Assembly (NCBI RefSeq): GCF_001039355.2
Contig: NW_019775595.1
Location: 243,200-302,722 of the forward strand
Source of the DNA: Lingula anatina
Taxonomy: Eukaryota; Brachiopoda; Lingulata; Lingulida; Lingulidae
Length of the DNA stretch: 59,523 nucleotides
Direction: 5' to 3'
The translations under genes were made by a program, and so were the position numbers. Positions 49,101 through 59,111 of this stretch are shown here, in pieces; within the stretch, counting starts at the first letter, position 1, and the number at the start of each line of letters is the position of its first letter. Below the pieces are notes generated by a model. The model had not been told where the DNA came from and searched no databases. It was given only the letters and a program-made list of their open reading frames with translations.

Positions 49101-50079
49101 TGATGAAAAAATAAACGAATAAATAACGAATAAATAAACAGACAAAAAATTGATAACTATAGATGTATAAATGGAAACAAAGTGAGATAAAACAAAAAAG
49201 CTTCACTGTGTATAAATAATGAAAAAATTACCAGCAATGCGCTTAAAAACATCGATGGCTTAATTTTCCAACCAACCATTAACCCATTTATTAGGAAATA
49301 AATCAAGTGGCTTGATAAATTCTCGGTACTGGACGTTTCTTCAATCTTACCTGTGTCAGATTTTACGTGGCCACAGTGCTAGTTGCTGTAAACGCTGTCT
49401 TAAGAGCCTGAGCGCCCACTGCACAATAAGTCAAATTAGCCGGGTACTGGGGCTGTGCCCATGTCACCGTCACTAACGTCTGCAAAAATTAAATATTTAA
49501 TCATCTTTGCCGAAAAAGGTCCACATATAACCGTGGCATTGTGTGACCTTGTATGTCATGATGTGTCACAAAATGTCACGGTTATATGTAACACTCACTT
49601 GCCTTTTATTTTTAAATGAATTTAATTTCATACCCAAATATTTAAATAGATACCATATAAACAACCAACAGGTAAACTCAAAAGAAACACAACGACAAAA
49701 ACAAGAAAAAAAATAAGTGGATAAATAAAATGAAATAATAGAAAAAAGACCAAGAGAGCCCCTGCATTTCAATTAAGCTGATAGGATACCGGCACTTTTT
49801 CTCAAACCTGCTGAATTTGAGTTCTAAAGAAACTTAAGCTTTCGAGGAGTACATGATAGCACTGGTGTTCCCATGGGTGCAAGGACCACAACTGCGATTA
49901 CTCAAGGACCGACTGTGAGGTCATGATTGAATATATTATTTAAAAAAAGAAGAACATAATAATCTTTTTTCTTTTTCAATTTATATACAAGGGCTTGGAT
50001 AACTTACTCTTACGAAGAAAAAAACTTTGCACTTCTTTTTTACACCGATACTTACGAGTAAGATAACCACACGCCACAT
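43170..50079 (-). CDS. ZP-domain membrane protein, downstream paralogue (in-frame stop in exon 2)
   Basis: Eleven exons join in phase: 50079-50056, 49479-49351, 49008-48840, 48468-48175, 47576-47386, 46482-46334, 46085-45949, 45233-45149, 44682-44499, 43937-43823, 43348-43170 (551 codons plus stop). The signal peptide MWRVVILLTLVTVTWA is split over exons 1-2. A helical N-terminal module (about 50-205) carries RRRR (151-154) and RKKR (167-170), each before Gln. A ZP domain follows: ZP-N about 207-318 with CGITGSGTNADPYTVKV, ZP-C about 319-455 with FKCYKF...EIQFC. Then come the usual CGVRKR|S cleavage site (462-464), a transmembrane helix (514-542) and a 9-residue tail. Codon 47 is TAA (49365-49363). 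Either this copy is inactivated, there is a sequencing error, or a weaker GTAAAA donor overlapping the TAA is used. ZP proteins polymerise in egg coats and other extracellular matrices; which tissue applies here is unknown. Confidence 0.85.
44118..44138. repeat. Poly-A tract in intron
   Basis: About 21 A residues within an intron of the downstream ZP gene. It may mark an old retroposed insertion, but no element body was recognised. Confidence 0.8.
45415..45976. repeat. 118-bp tandem duplication including an exon edge, second copy split by a SINE
   Basis: A unit starting CAGTTCGTATGAATATTTTG occurs at 45415-45532 and again from 45533. The second copy is interrupted at about 45550-45882 by a tRNA-derived SINE and resumes at about 45883-45976 (AAATAAATATTGACAAACCA ... 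GTCAGGCGCAG). The right-hand copy holds the last about 28 coding bases and the GTAAGC donor of ZP exon 7 (edge at 45949). The left-hand copy carries the same exon edge with a GTAAAC donor, now stranded in the intron. Confidence 0.88.
45550..45882 (+). mobile_element. tRNA-derived SINE
   Basis: The head (45550-45607) reads like the 3' part of a tRNA: GTTAGAGTGTCCGCCTCCGG, an anticodon-like stem, then the B-box GGTTCAAATCC and CCGTCCGGGGAC. The middle contains CCGCTTGGCACTCAGCATAA and AGCCGAGCTGTATGCTCCCC. The tail includes CAACCTTCGGGTTGCG followed by AT-rich sequence. The central block recalls the domain of broadly distributed invertebrate SINE superfamilies such as MetaSINEs; that name is from memory and needs a Repbase check. 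The first part of the A-box appears to be missing. Confidence 0.75.
46955..47252. mobile_element. MITE family G with about 120-bp inverted repeats
   Basis: It starts GACCGCATTCACATCGAGTT and, from the other strand, GATCGCATTCACAACGAGTT. The arms stay alignable for more than 100 bases (shared ATATGGCGGACGTACATGAA and CACACGCCTCCCCA). TTA flanks both ends (46952-46954 and 47253-47255). It lies in the intron between exons 5 and 6 of the downstream ZP gene. Confidence 0.92.
48585..48628. repeat. (GA)n microsatellite, imperfect
   Basis: A GA repeat with CAGA interruptions in the intron between exons 3 and 4 of the downstream ZP gene. A second GA/GGGA tract at about 48805-48837 abuts the exon 3 donor. 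Confidence 0.93.
49519..49592. repeat. Hairpin-forming inverted repeat in ZP gene intron
   Basis: The left arm ACATATAACCGTGGCATTGT and the right arm (other strand) ACATATAACCGTGACATTTT flank a loop of about 20 bases. The stem would be about 26 bp with few mismatches. It lies in intron 1 of the downstream ZP gene, just upstream of exon 2. It could be a very small fold-back element. Confidence 0.8.
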
Positions 50080-50136
50080 AGCATCAGTTGGGCTTGTATG
50101 GCTGGTTGTAATATTGTTCTGAATTGAAAATTGACA

Positions 50137-50181
<45 letters not shown>
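50137..50181. repeat. (TTA)n microsatellite
   Basis: About 15 ATT/TTA units just 5' (minus strand) of the downstream ZP gene's first coding exon. Confidence 0.97.
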
Positions 50182-50183
<2 letters not shown>

Positions 50184-50592
50184 CATACTACAGGTATTTG
50201 ACGAAAATTGCTAACACTTTCCTTCATAGCCCAAAGCTAGGAACCGTATTGTATGATGGTCCAAATCCAGTTATAGGAACTCCTTTTTATGTTTAAAACC
50301 AAATTAAAGCACAATTACATACTATGGTAACATCTGAGATAGCCTGAAACGAGGCTGTCAGTAGTGCATGACGATATACGCGTGACGATGTGACACGAGA
50401 CTAAAAACTCGCGAAAATCCGCGTGAGTTGGGGCTTATCGTCTCAAAAGTAACGGGCAAAGCATCGTGTACTTTTGCACAAAGCACTTATTCGACAGAAT
50501 TTGAGAGAATATTATACGCAGATAGATTGTGCCAGCTTTAATTCGTTGCCACAACGTACGAGTTAATATATAGTATTTTTCTGACACCACCC

Positions 50593-51219
50593 TCAGGCCT
50601 ACCCAACTACCAGACTCGGCACATAAGGATCCTGAATTAACCGGTATATCGGACCACACTACCCGTTTTCAAGGTGTGTGTCAGATCGCATTTTTGAGTA
50701 TCAGTCAGAACACCGACAGGATGAGCCCACGCTCGGCTGTCACCTTGATTGGATAGTAAACAATTGTCGTAAAATCGCTATATGATTTTAAAACCGGGTG
50801 CATAAATTTGAAAACCACCTAGAACAACCTTAGACTGCCACATTAATCTAATACAATGCCAAAAAGCCCTATCAAAAGTGGTTAAAGCATTCAAACCTCA
50901 TGTCGTCCCCATATACCCCCATAGAGACAATAAAATAGAGTACTCTAAAGTAAGAGTACAGTCTAAGGTTGTTCTAGGTGGATTTCAAATTTATGCACCC
51001 GGTTTTAAAATTATGCAGCGATTTTACGACAATCGTTTAATATCCAATCAAAGTGACAGCCGAGCGTGGATGAGCCCGCGGTCGTCCTACAAAATTTGTT
51101 CTGGGGCGTGATACTCCGAAATGCGATCTGACACACACCTTGAAAACGGGTAGTGTGGTCCGACATACCGGTTAATTCAGGATCCTTATGTGCCGAGTCT
51201 GGTAGTTGGGTAGGCCTGA
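50593..51219. mobile_element. Fold-back element with about 250-bp inverted repeats
   Basis: Both ends read TCAGGCCTACCCAACTACCA inward on opposite strands. The arms continue through CAGACTCGGCACATAAGGAT, AACCGGTATATCGGACCACA and, further in, CACCTAGAACAACCTTAGAC. The arms are diverged (an insertion or deletion and about 10% mismatch by eye), and the unpaired centre is about 100 bases. CCC flanks both sides, but the target duplication is uncertain. There is no coding capacity. Confidence 0.88.
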
Positions 51220-51836
51220 CCCTCCAAATCCCAAGAAGTCCCCCATCAAGTCCGCCATCAAGTCGCTTGAAATTATTTCGGATGATTCTCTTATGATAAA
51301 AGTAACACAAATATGCTAGGCCCCTAATTGCAAGGGGTGTTTAGAGATCAATTTTTAAGAGAATTTCTGATCTTCCAAGCACAGTAACACAATGAACCTT
51401 ATCCTTGATTAACAATAACAAAAACTAAAACAGAATACCCTAGAACACTCCATGCTATATTTTCTTTTGTTAATTTCCAAAGTATGAATCTCAACAAAGA
51501 GATACAAGTAAAAACTTACTGTCAGATAGCTGGCAGAAGTTTCCGTTAAGTCTGATATTCCGATAGAAATGCTACGAGAACTGCAATTTTTTTCAAAGTG
51601 AACATCTCATAAACCGGGCCATGCTCGTTTATCTTCACATCTCGTATAGATGTGATATTCAAACAAGAGAAGAAGCATAATCATTTCAAACATAACATGT
51701 ATATGGCAAACAAAAATGCTATAAATAATGATAATTATGAATAAAAAAACATAAATCATTAAATATACTATGCTGGTTCAAGCCGGAGATTTTTACGCTA
51801 AAAATACCTGTAGACACAGAGCGATTACATTACCTT

Positions 51837-51973
51837 AACACGTTCCCGTTGAAGTTCGAAGTTGGAACTCTGGACGCCGAATTTGGAGCTGTATCGACTC
51901 AAGTCACTCGGACGAACTATTAACTGGAAGGTAGCGGTGCCGTTTAAGGTACGGTCCTCATCCCTAAGTGTCA
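51837..51973 (-). pseudogene. Possible orphan exon
   Basis: On the minus strand an open stretch reads MTLRDEDRTLNGTATFQ and on to ...QSSNFELQRERVK, then a clean donor AAG|GTAATG. Base composition is richer in G+C than the neighbours, and the peptide looks coding-like, alternating hydrophobic and polar residues as in beta-strands. A stop lies eight codons or less upstream. A second exon-like segment (about 51524-51587) ends with GTAAGT but does not join in phase by its best acceptor. It might be the remnant of a third ZP-type gene or part of a transposon. Confidence 0.25.
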
Positions 51974-53719
51974 TCTCATTCGTCGTTTATGACCCGTTAC
52001 GAGCTATGTTGTATTCTGTATTGTATTCATTGTTAGCAAGGGGCGTGGATTGTGGTTTTGGGACGTGCCATTTCCTTCTCAAATATAACATTTTTTTGGG
52101 ACAAACGTATCCGGGAGGCACACTGAAAAAAATGACCTTCTCGTAATTACCATTTTAAGGCATGCTAACAGGCATCAAACGTCTTCAAACACAATTCCAC
52201 ATTCTACTTAATCTGAGATTAAATATATTGTTTCGTATTTCATAATTATGGGACCATGTTTACAATCAAAGCTTAATAATTGTGCTGTATTTCCAATATC
52301 AAGTTAATAAAAATTACGCACATGTTCCCCAAAGGGGATGAACTCCCGAGACGAAAGTGAGTTCAGTGCGACATAACTATGGTATTTTTTCTCTTAAGCA
52401 CTATATGCACTTCTTACGTTTTAATTTTTTAACCAAGCATTCCAGGCTTTCAGTCTTTATGAGTAGCAAACGTTTTTTTTATGTTGCTTTTATCCTTCAG
52501 CTCCAGATCCTACGCAAACTTGCTGAGTTAAATTACTTTCTTAACAGAATTGGTGAGCCGTTCGATGCATTCTCCAGTTGGCCGTATCGGGGCATAAGTA
52601 AGCTCAGCGACTGAGGAAAATCAACAAATGTCGTACTTCCAACCCTTCTGTACTTAAACGTTTAAATATATATTTAAATATTTAATATGCACCCCTATCT
52701 TTTCTTTTATCACAGTGAAATCATCGATTTTCTCAGTCCGGATTTTTGAAAAATTGATACGAAGAAAACTCTTGAACCGATATGTGTAAATATAATAACA
52801 ATAATAATTCAATGACCATTCACGTCGATGCAATCTATGACCTGGTCATGCAGATAAATGGCCCAGCTTTTTTATAAGTCCAGTTTCCGTATTCGTCGAG
52901 TTAAAGGTAATTTACGTTTGGGACATTCCCAAAAGTGTTAGTCAACTTGAGATTGGCATCCACTCCGGGGATAAAAAAGGTTACAGAATGCAGCATCATC
53001 GCCAAACGTATGTAAAGCGTCAACCTGAACGGGACGTCCGCTTTTATAATACTAAAATTTTTTTCTTTCTGCTTGTGAACTTGGGCGTCTTTTGACATAC
53101 CTTTCTGTCCAGCTCCTACACAAACATGTTTAGTAATAATTACTTTTTAATAGACTTTAACTCCGTCTCTGTTTACATAAAAGCATCTTGTACTTTTTGC
53201 CGTAAGGTGTCCGGATTTTTGTTATACAACGTCACGTTACACTAAGTAATTGTTATAAATTATGCTAATGACATGTTAGCTACTTTAAACTGGTTACAGT
53301 ACTTAAGACGTTTTCTCATCCGAAAAGGAGGAAAAAATACCAAAACGAATGAAGAAAAAGGAGCCACTTACTGTATCCCTTGTAAACTAAATTCATGTGG
53401 TCTATGAAGGTAGTTACATGTATTTCTGAAGTCCACTTTTAAGGACAAGATATACTAATGTTTTGGTCTAGTATTATTCTCTTTCATCATCTTTATAAAA
53501 AAACATAAATATGTCCTTAATTTTAGAGAATTCTTGAAACTGGGTTTGTTTTCAACGAAATTTCTTAGAACACTATTAAATCATATATTCTTTTACAACT
53601 ACTATCTCTTATCCTTCTAAATTCAAAAATGCTTTAGTATCATTTTGGCAGAAGAGATTCATCAGCTTTTATTTGCAATTCAGAAAAAATGCGTTTTGTT
53701 TGAATGATCAATAGCTTTA

Positions 53720-53888
53720 CAGGGGCGGATCCAGAGATATTTTCTGACAGTCTTACAAATTATCTTTGTTGATACATCCTCCATTTTTTTGACCGTCTTC
53801 CGACAGAAAAAAGAGGTACTCATCTATGTAAACTTAGGAATTTGACCGTCTTCCGGAAGACCCAGAAGACCGCCTAAATCCGCCCCTG
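53720..53888. mobile_element. Short TIR element with CAGGGGCGGAT ends
   Basis: The ends CAGGGGCGGATCCAGAG and, from the other strand, CAGGGGCGGATTTAGGC are inverted repeats. A CTTTA duplication flanks them (53715-53719 and 53889-53893). This terminus type is common among small DNA transposons of animals. A related fragment starts near 59436. Confidence 0.82.
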
Positions 53889-54622
53889 CTTTAAGAAGTA
53901 ATTTCACAATACCTGACTATTGGGTTTTAAGAAACCACAGAGAAATAATCCCATTCGCCCAAACACAAAAATCAGTTCAAGAGGAAAAAAAACAACAACG
54001 TTATTTGAAAACTGCATAGTATTTTTTTTTAGAATTATACCTCGTATATCTTGATAGCACGAGTGTCTCTGTGGTCTTTTCTGTTAAAAAAATGACGAAA
54101 AGACTCATCAGTTCTTTCTGTTGTCTTCAATTTTGTAACAGGCTAGGCTGCAGGGTGCGCTATGATATCAGAATATGCCTTTATGTCAGACACGTTAGAA
54201 AGTGTGACTGCGACTTGGCCTAAGGCAAAATCAAGGGCGTACAAAAAGATGCAAAATGATGTACCAGGCACAGCACGGAGGTGGGTGGGGATTGGAGGAT
54301 TGGCTGGGGGGGGGGGGTTGAACCCGACATTGTGGTGTGTATAAAAGACAATTAGTTTGAACAAAGCTAGAAAGAAAAATATTCTATAGAGTCTTAAACA
54401 ATAACTCAGAATAGTGGATATCGTAATTATGATTTTGTACAGCTGCCCGATTCAAGACTAGAAATATGACGTAAAATAAATTTGTGAGGAGCGTACAGCA
54501 CATTATTGAAAAAGGAAGTGTACGCACTAACCCTTGCATATTTCTTCGCCAGGGTGCTCACTCTGCAAGGCATATAACTGTGTAACTGTGCATGACGTCT
54601 TACAGCAAAACGTTAGTCTAGA

Positions 54623-56648
54623 CTATGTAATAAATTTACTGTTTTCTTTTGATTTCAGAATCATCCGTCGCTGATAGCACGTAACAAAACACATTATTGC
54701 AATAATAAGAGAGGCGACCCCCAGAGTGCAGACGACACCAATGAACTCCGTGGATTCCCATATCTTTGGCGCCAAAGTTGTCTGCGATGACTTCTCGTCA
54801 CGGGCACCTGTCCAGTTGTCACCTGAAAGACGAAAATCACGGTGGAGTTAACTGATACAAAGCCTAGTTTCACCAATTGAAATTCGTACTTTAAAAAGTA
54901 TAAACCTTAAGCTTGAATGCAAAACTTTCCAGTTTGACGACAATTGTACGGTAACTTGACAAGATCCGTTAAGGCCCATGACAAAATTATTAAAAAGCTA
55001 AAAAAAATTTTGCTTTACCTTTTCAGACACCAAAAGGCCAATGAAAAGGACCACAGTCATGGTTTACAATATTCTTGCGTTTCTATCTTAAGCACGTAAT
55101 TCTTTTGTTTTTCTTTGTCTTACCAGTTAAGTTTACTCCGTGGCCTGATTGACGGCCTAGGGTCACCCTGATCGTATCGTAGACCTTTTGAACTCTATCG
55201 ACTGACACAGACCGACGTCTTCTTTGACCACAGGTCGGCGCCTAGAACAGATAAATCCCTATTTCAGTAGGTAATTGTATCACTAAAGAAATACGCAAAA
55301 TTTAGTCCTCCTATGTTGCCCTGGTGATTTATTAAAACCCCAACTTGGCTCAAAATAAGCAGATGTTAATGTGGACATTGCCTCAGTACTTATTTAAAAC
55401 AAAATACAATGAGGGTATCCTGAAATAATAGTGTCATTTTATTATGGCCATGAGGGATTATGGGTGACTCTATAGTAAAGTGTCGCTTTTTGTTCCTACT
55501 CACGTTTATACATTCGGTGTCATCGTCCTTTGAACAAAATTCGACTTCACACTCAATCGTGTACCAGAAACTACTTGGGAATCTGAAGCACTTGAATAGA
55601 CCGCTATGTGACATTGCAGTCTCCGCCGACGTGGCTTGTCTTGCAAATCCCAACGCAAGTATGGCGTCCAGTGGATTGGTTGGCAATGGGCATCTTTAAT
55701 GTGGAAAAGAAAGGGAAAATGTATTTTAAATACTGATATACAATCGTTGTAATCAATCTTCTAACGTGGGTGGCAAGTGTCTGCTGATATAAGCAGGAGT
55801 CATGAATGCAATACACTTTCCAGGAATATCCTCTCTTTATGTACTAACGCATTTCTTCCAATTTTTTTTACAATATTCTACGTAACTGTATCGGTGAAAA
55901 ATCAACCAGAAAAAATCTAAAAGACTATCGGCGCAATACGCAATCACACTTACCCATCAACCAGCAATGCGATTTCTGCCGTTCTGTTGGGATTATAAGC
56001 AATGCAGTTCATCGGACGTGCACCTTGTGCAGCTAAAATGGTATGATGTATGTAGTATATTAAATATCTATATACGAGGGGTCTATAAATGCCTACGTAG
56101 TTAACATAAAGTTTGCTCCCATCTTCTGATATGAAGACTATATATATAAATATCAATGTGTAAAAATCTTGGAAAAAGTAGGGCCTATCTGAAATGCTGC
56201 CTAAGCTAGAGGTTCACATGTACAGTAACTTCACTTTGTTTCACATCTTTAGTTTCAGATACAGATAGAGAATAATCTTCAGTTTCATGGTGCCGTTCAT
56301 TCATTTATCACATGGTACAAATAAATATGAAATACATACTACAAGTATAAAATTATACGCTTATCAAATAGCAATACTAAGCTTTACACTGCGTCTTTCC
56401 TTACTTGGGGATTTGGTCAACTCTATCCCGAGTTTAATATCTTCTCCTAGTTGACATCCAGAAATCTTTTGGTCGTTGCTGTTAAACACATAAAGAAACA
56501 CCTCCTCGGTTTTGATAACAGGGACCCCAGATATATATCTGCAATACAAGGTAGGACCATAGTTAGCTAAGATGATGAGGATATAATTACTCAATGGCCA
56601 TGGATTTATATATTCTTGTGAGGGTGGAGAAGTGGCTGTGGACACACA

Positions 56649-56689
<41 letters not shown>

Positions 56690-59111
56690 GGAAAAGAGAG
56701 AGAGAGTGGAAGATAGGGGCACCTGGCGCCATCTGTAGTGACGTTGGTTGAAGTTTGGGTGGACGTGCTACCATTGCATGCTAAGACAAACTCAAAGTCG
56801 GACAAGCTGATGATGACGTCACTCCTCGTTGCTAGGACTTTGACCGTATATGGCGCTGCTGTTGTACCGTTGCCCTGAGAACAAGGAAGAAAACATTTCA
56901 ACTTTTGCAGGCGTTTGTTTCTTTTGCGAGATGTGTAAAAAATCAGAAAGTTATCTTATACTTGTATTGTAAATGTAAAATTCTTTTTCGTCCTGATTTG
57001 AACACACTAGTCCAGGAAAAATAATTTTATGTACTAAAATAGAATTAACTGAACAGTGCACAACCTTAGTTCAATACCAAAACTGAAAACAACAGGCACT
57101 TTTAGAGCCATACCTTTACAATAAACCAACACCCAAAATCAGGCGTCAAGGACACCATAAACCACGCTCACCGCTACTCCACAGGTGCTCGTATTGATTG
57201 ACAGGGTGAAAGGCGTGGCAAAACTGCCATCTCCTTCTACCGCCTCACACCCCATATGGCCTTTATAGTTCTCCACAAAGACGCTGCGCACATCGAAGCC
57301 GATGCCATCGTAAACAGTGAGGAAAATTTCATCAGGGTCGACTCTGCATGCGTAGTTTGCTGAAGGTCAGAATAAAAGTATAAACTGGTTAACCAATTAT
57401 ACACAAAAATGACTACGACGGCTGTAAAAATGGCAAACAATTTTATAACTTTAATTTGATAGACAGGTATGACATATGCGTATTCTAAGTTTAGACATAA
57501 CCGGCACACTTCGAGGAATACAATTAATGGATCTATTGTTCTGTTAATGAATAGTAATAAGATGAATGAATTAAAAGAACATAATTAAGTCAATGAAAGA
57601 GAAAATCCAAATAAATAAATGAATGAATAAATAAATAAATAAAAGTTTTAACAACTTGATAAGTGAATGAATAAAATCCTACCTTCGGGTCCAAGAAATT
57701 TGTCAAGGAATGATTGCATGTCTGTGAGATAATCTTTGATAGACTGAAGCAATGCATCCAATATGGCTCCAGTGACGCCCCCTGTCTGTCTCCTTTTCCT
57801 ATTGGATGGCAATAATGTCTGGATACGGGATTTCATAGTATTCAGCTTGCCAATTGTCGTCTGCAAGAAGTTCCTGAAATCTTCTATCCTTGGTCGATAC
57901 ACTAGGAAAAATGAGAAAGTGTTTTACCGAAAACCTCAATGACGTTTGATCAGCATGTGGCTTTCTTTAGCTCTGCTATCGAACTGGCAAGGTGGCAACA
58001 CTGCATGAAGACGTAATCTGGTCAAGCACCAGCAAAGAGTAAAATCAAACGAAAATGCATGTGGACATTTTCAATTCACTCAACTAAATATGAACCTTTC
58101 AATTTGGAGTTAATATAATATCGCGATACATGTATTATTACAATAAAAAGAGCTTTTTTTATCAAATAAAGTGCATTTTATTGCAAATATTAAAATCTAG
58201 TTAAAAAAAGACAACAAGCCCAATGGTCTGAAAAATTAGCCATGTCTTAATTTCTTGTTATGAAACAAACACAATATGCCAATTGAATGGAGATCTATTG
58301 ATCTATTATGAGCTAAAGCTAAAGCTAAAGTCAAATAGTTTGGTCTAAGAATTAAGATCAACTTTTGGACTAAATTTATTTTTTGAAATAGGCCCTCGAT
58401 ACATTTCAATACAACACAGTTTGCTCACCTTGCTCGCCAATTATTGTCAGACAGAGAACAAGATCGCCTGCTTCTCCTTTAACTGTCTGAGAGAGCGTGA
58501 TGAATCCATCTATCATATTTATTGCCGCCATTCTCACTGCAGGGGCAGTTTTATCGCCTAAATTAAGAATACGGAAAAAAATAATCAAATCTCATTGTTT
58601 TGTGCCAGTCTGAAATGGAAATGGATTGTATGATGAATGGAATGATATGGAAAACAAAGATTAAAATAAGTAGAGTTCAGAAACTGGTAACTAATCAATA
58701 TGAAACGGAATGAATAGCGAGAAATATGTATCAATAAATATGTGGAAATAAATGAACAAATGAATGAATAAATAAATAAGTAAATAACTTAAATGAAACT
58801 TAAAACAAATTCCTAATTATACATTAAGCCCAAAAGTCAAATGAAATTCCCATACCATACCATACCATACCCTAGGCATACCATACCATACCATACCGTA
58901 CCATACCGAAATATCAAATGAAATACAAGGCATGCACAATTAGTAGCTGACCATTGTTGGCTTCTATAACTCTTGTTATGTTTTCCCTGTGCTCCTGGAG
59001 TTGATTTTCAAGGTCTTGTCGAAAACCGAGAACGGTGGTTGTCAGCAACTGTTGAATGTCCGGCGGAGGGCATTGCTGGCCTTTCGCCATGATGAGGTAT
59101 ACGAAGAGCAC
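54623..59111 (-). CDS. ZP-domain membrane protein, upstream paralogue (first short exon missing)
   Basis: Ten exons join in phase: 59111-58952, 58557-58429, 57901-57683, 57359-57172, 56874-56723, 56538-56405, 56032-55954, 55693-55504, 55241-55124, 54822-54623 (522 codons plus TAG). The first visible exon has a CACAG acceptor and starts in phase 0 with hydrophobic VLFVYLIMAKGQQC, the second half of a signal peptide. The initiating exon, eight or so codons in the paralogue, was not found and probably lies upstream of the window. A helical N-terminal module with NITR and an RKRR|Q site (131-134) precedes ZP-N (about 172-275; CGVAGNGTTAAPYTVKV) and ZP-C (about 285-421; FKCFRF...CEVEFC). RRRR|S (424-427), a transmembrane helix (483-505) and a 17-residue basic tail follow. 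No internal stop or frameshift was seen. Confidence 0.9.
56642..56707. repeat. Compound (CA)n(GA)n microsatellite
   Basis: About 12 CA units followed by a long GA tract, immediately downstream (minus strand) of the donor of the exon ending at 56723. Confidence 0.95.
58850..58906. repeat. (CCATA)n pentanucleotide repeat
   Basis: About eleven CCATA/CATAC units, with two variants, in the intron about 45 bases from the donor of the first visible exon of the upstream ZP gene. Confidence 0.9.

Larger units (their letters stand above)
50080..54622. other. Intergenic region between the two ZP paralogues
   Basis: No complete gene was recognised. It contains a (TTA)n tract, a 627-bp fold-back element (50593-51219), a short minus-strand open stretch that may be an orphan exon (51837-51973), a TIR element (53720-53888) and a poly-G run (about 54306-54317). 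The 5' untranslated exons of the downstream ZP gene may also lie here: a TTTCAG|GCTATCTC...CATA|GTATGT micro-exon pattern is visible at about 50325-50345 on the minus strand. Confidence 0.6.

Noticed and set aside
52357-52614. Plus-strand frame with a TCCTTCAG acceptor and GTGAGC donor (LQILRKLAELNYFLNRI)
   Set aside because: A single exon-like match on the strand opposite the ZP genes, with no partner exon and no family similarity; likely chance.
52901-53098. Minus-strand frame MSKDAQVHKQ... as a ZP exon
   Set aside because: A short GAGCTGGACAGAAAG micro-exon pattern with phase like ZP exon 4 precedes it, but the frame has no ZP cysteine spacing and no matching donor.
54162-54364. Overlapping frames on both strands near a poly-G run
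   Set aside because: Low-complexity G/P-rich translation without coding features.
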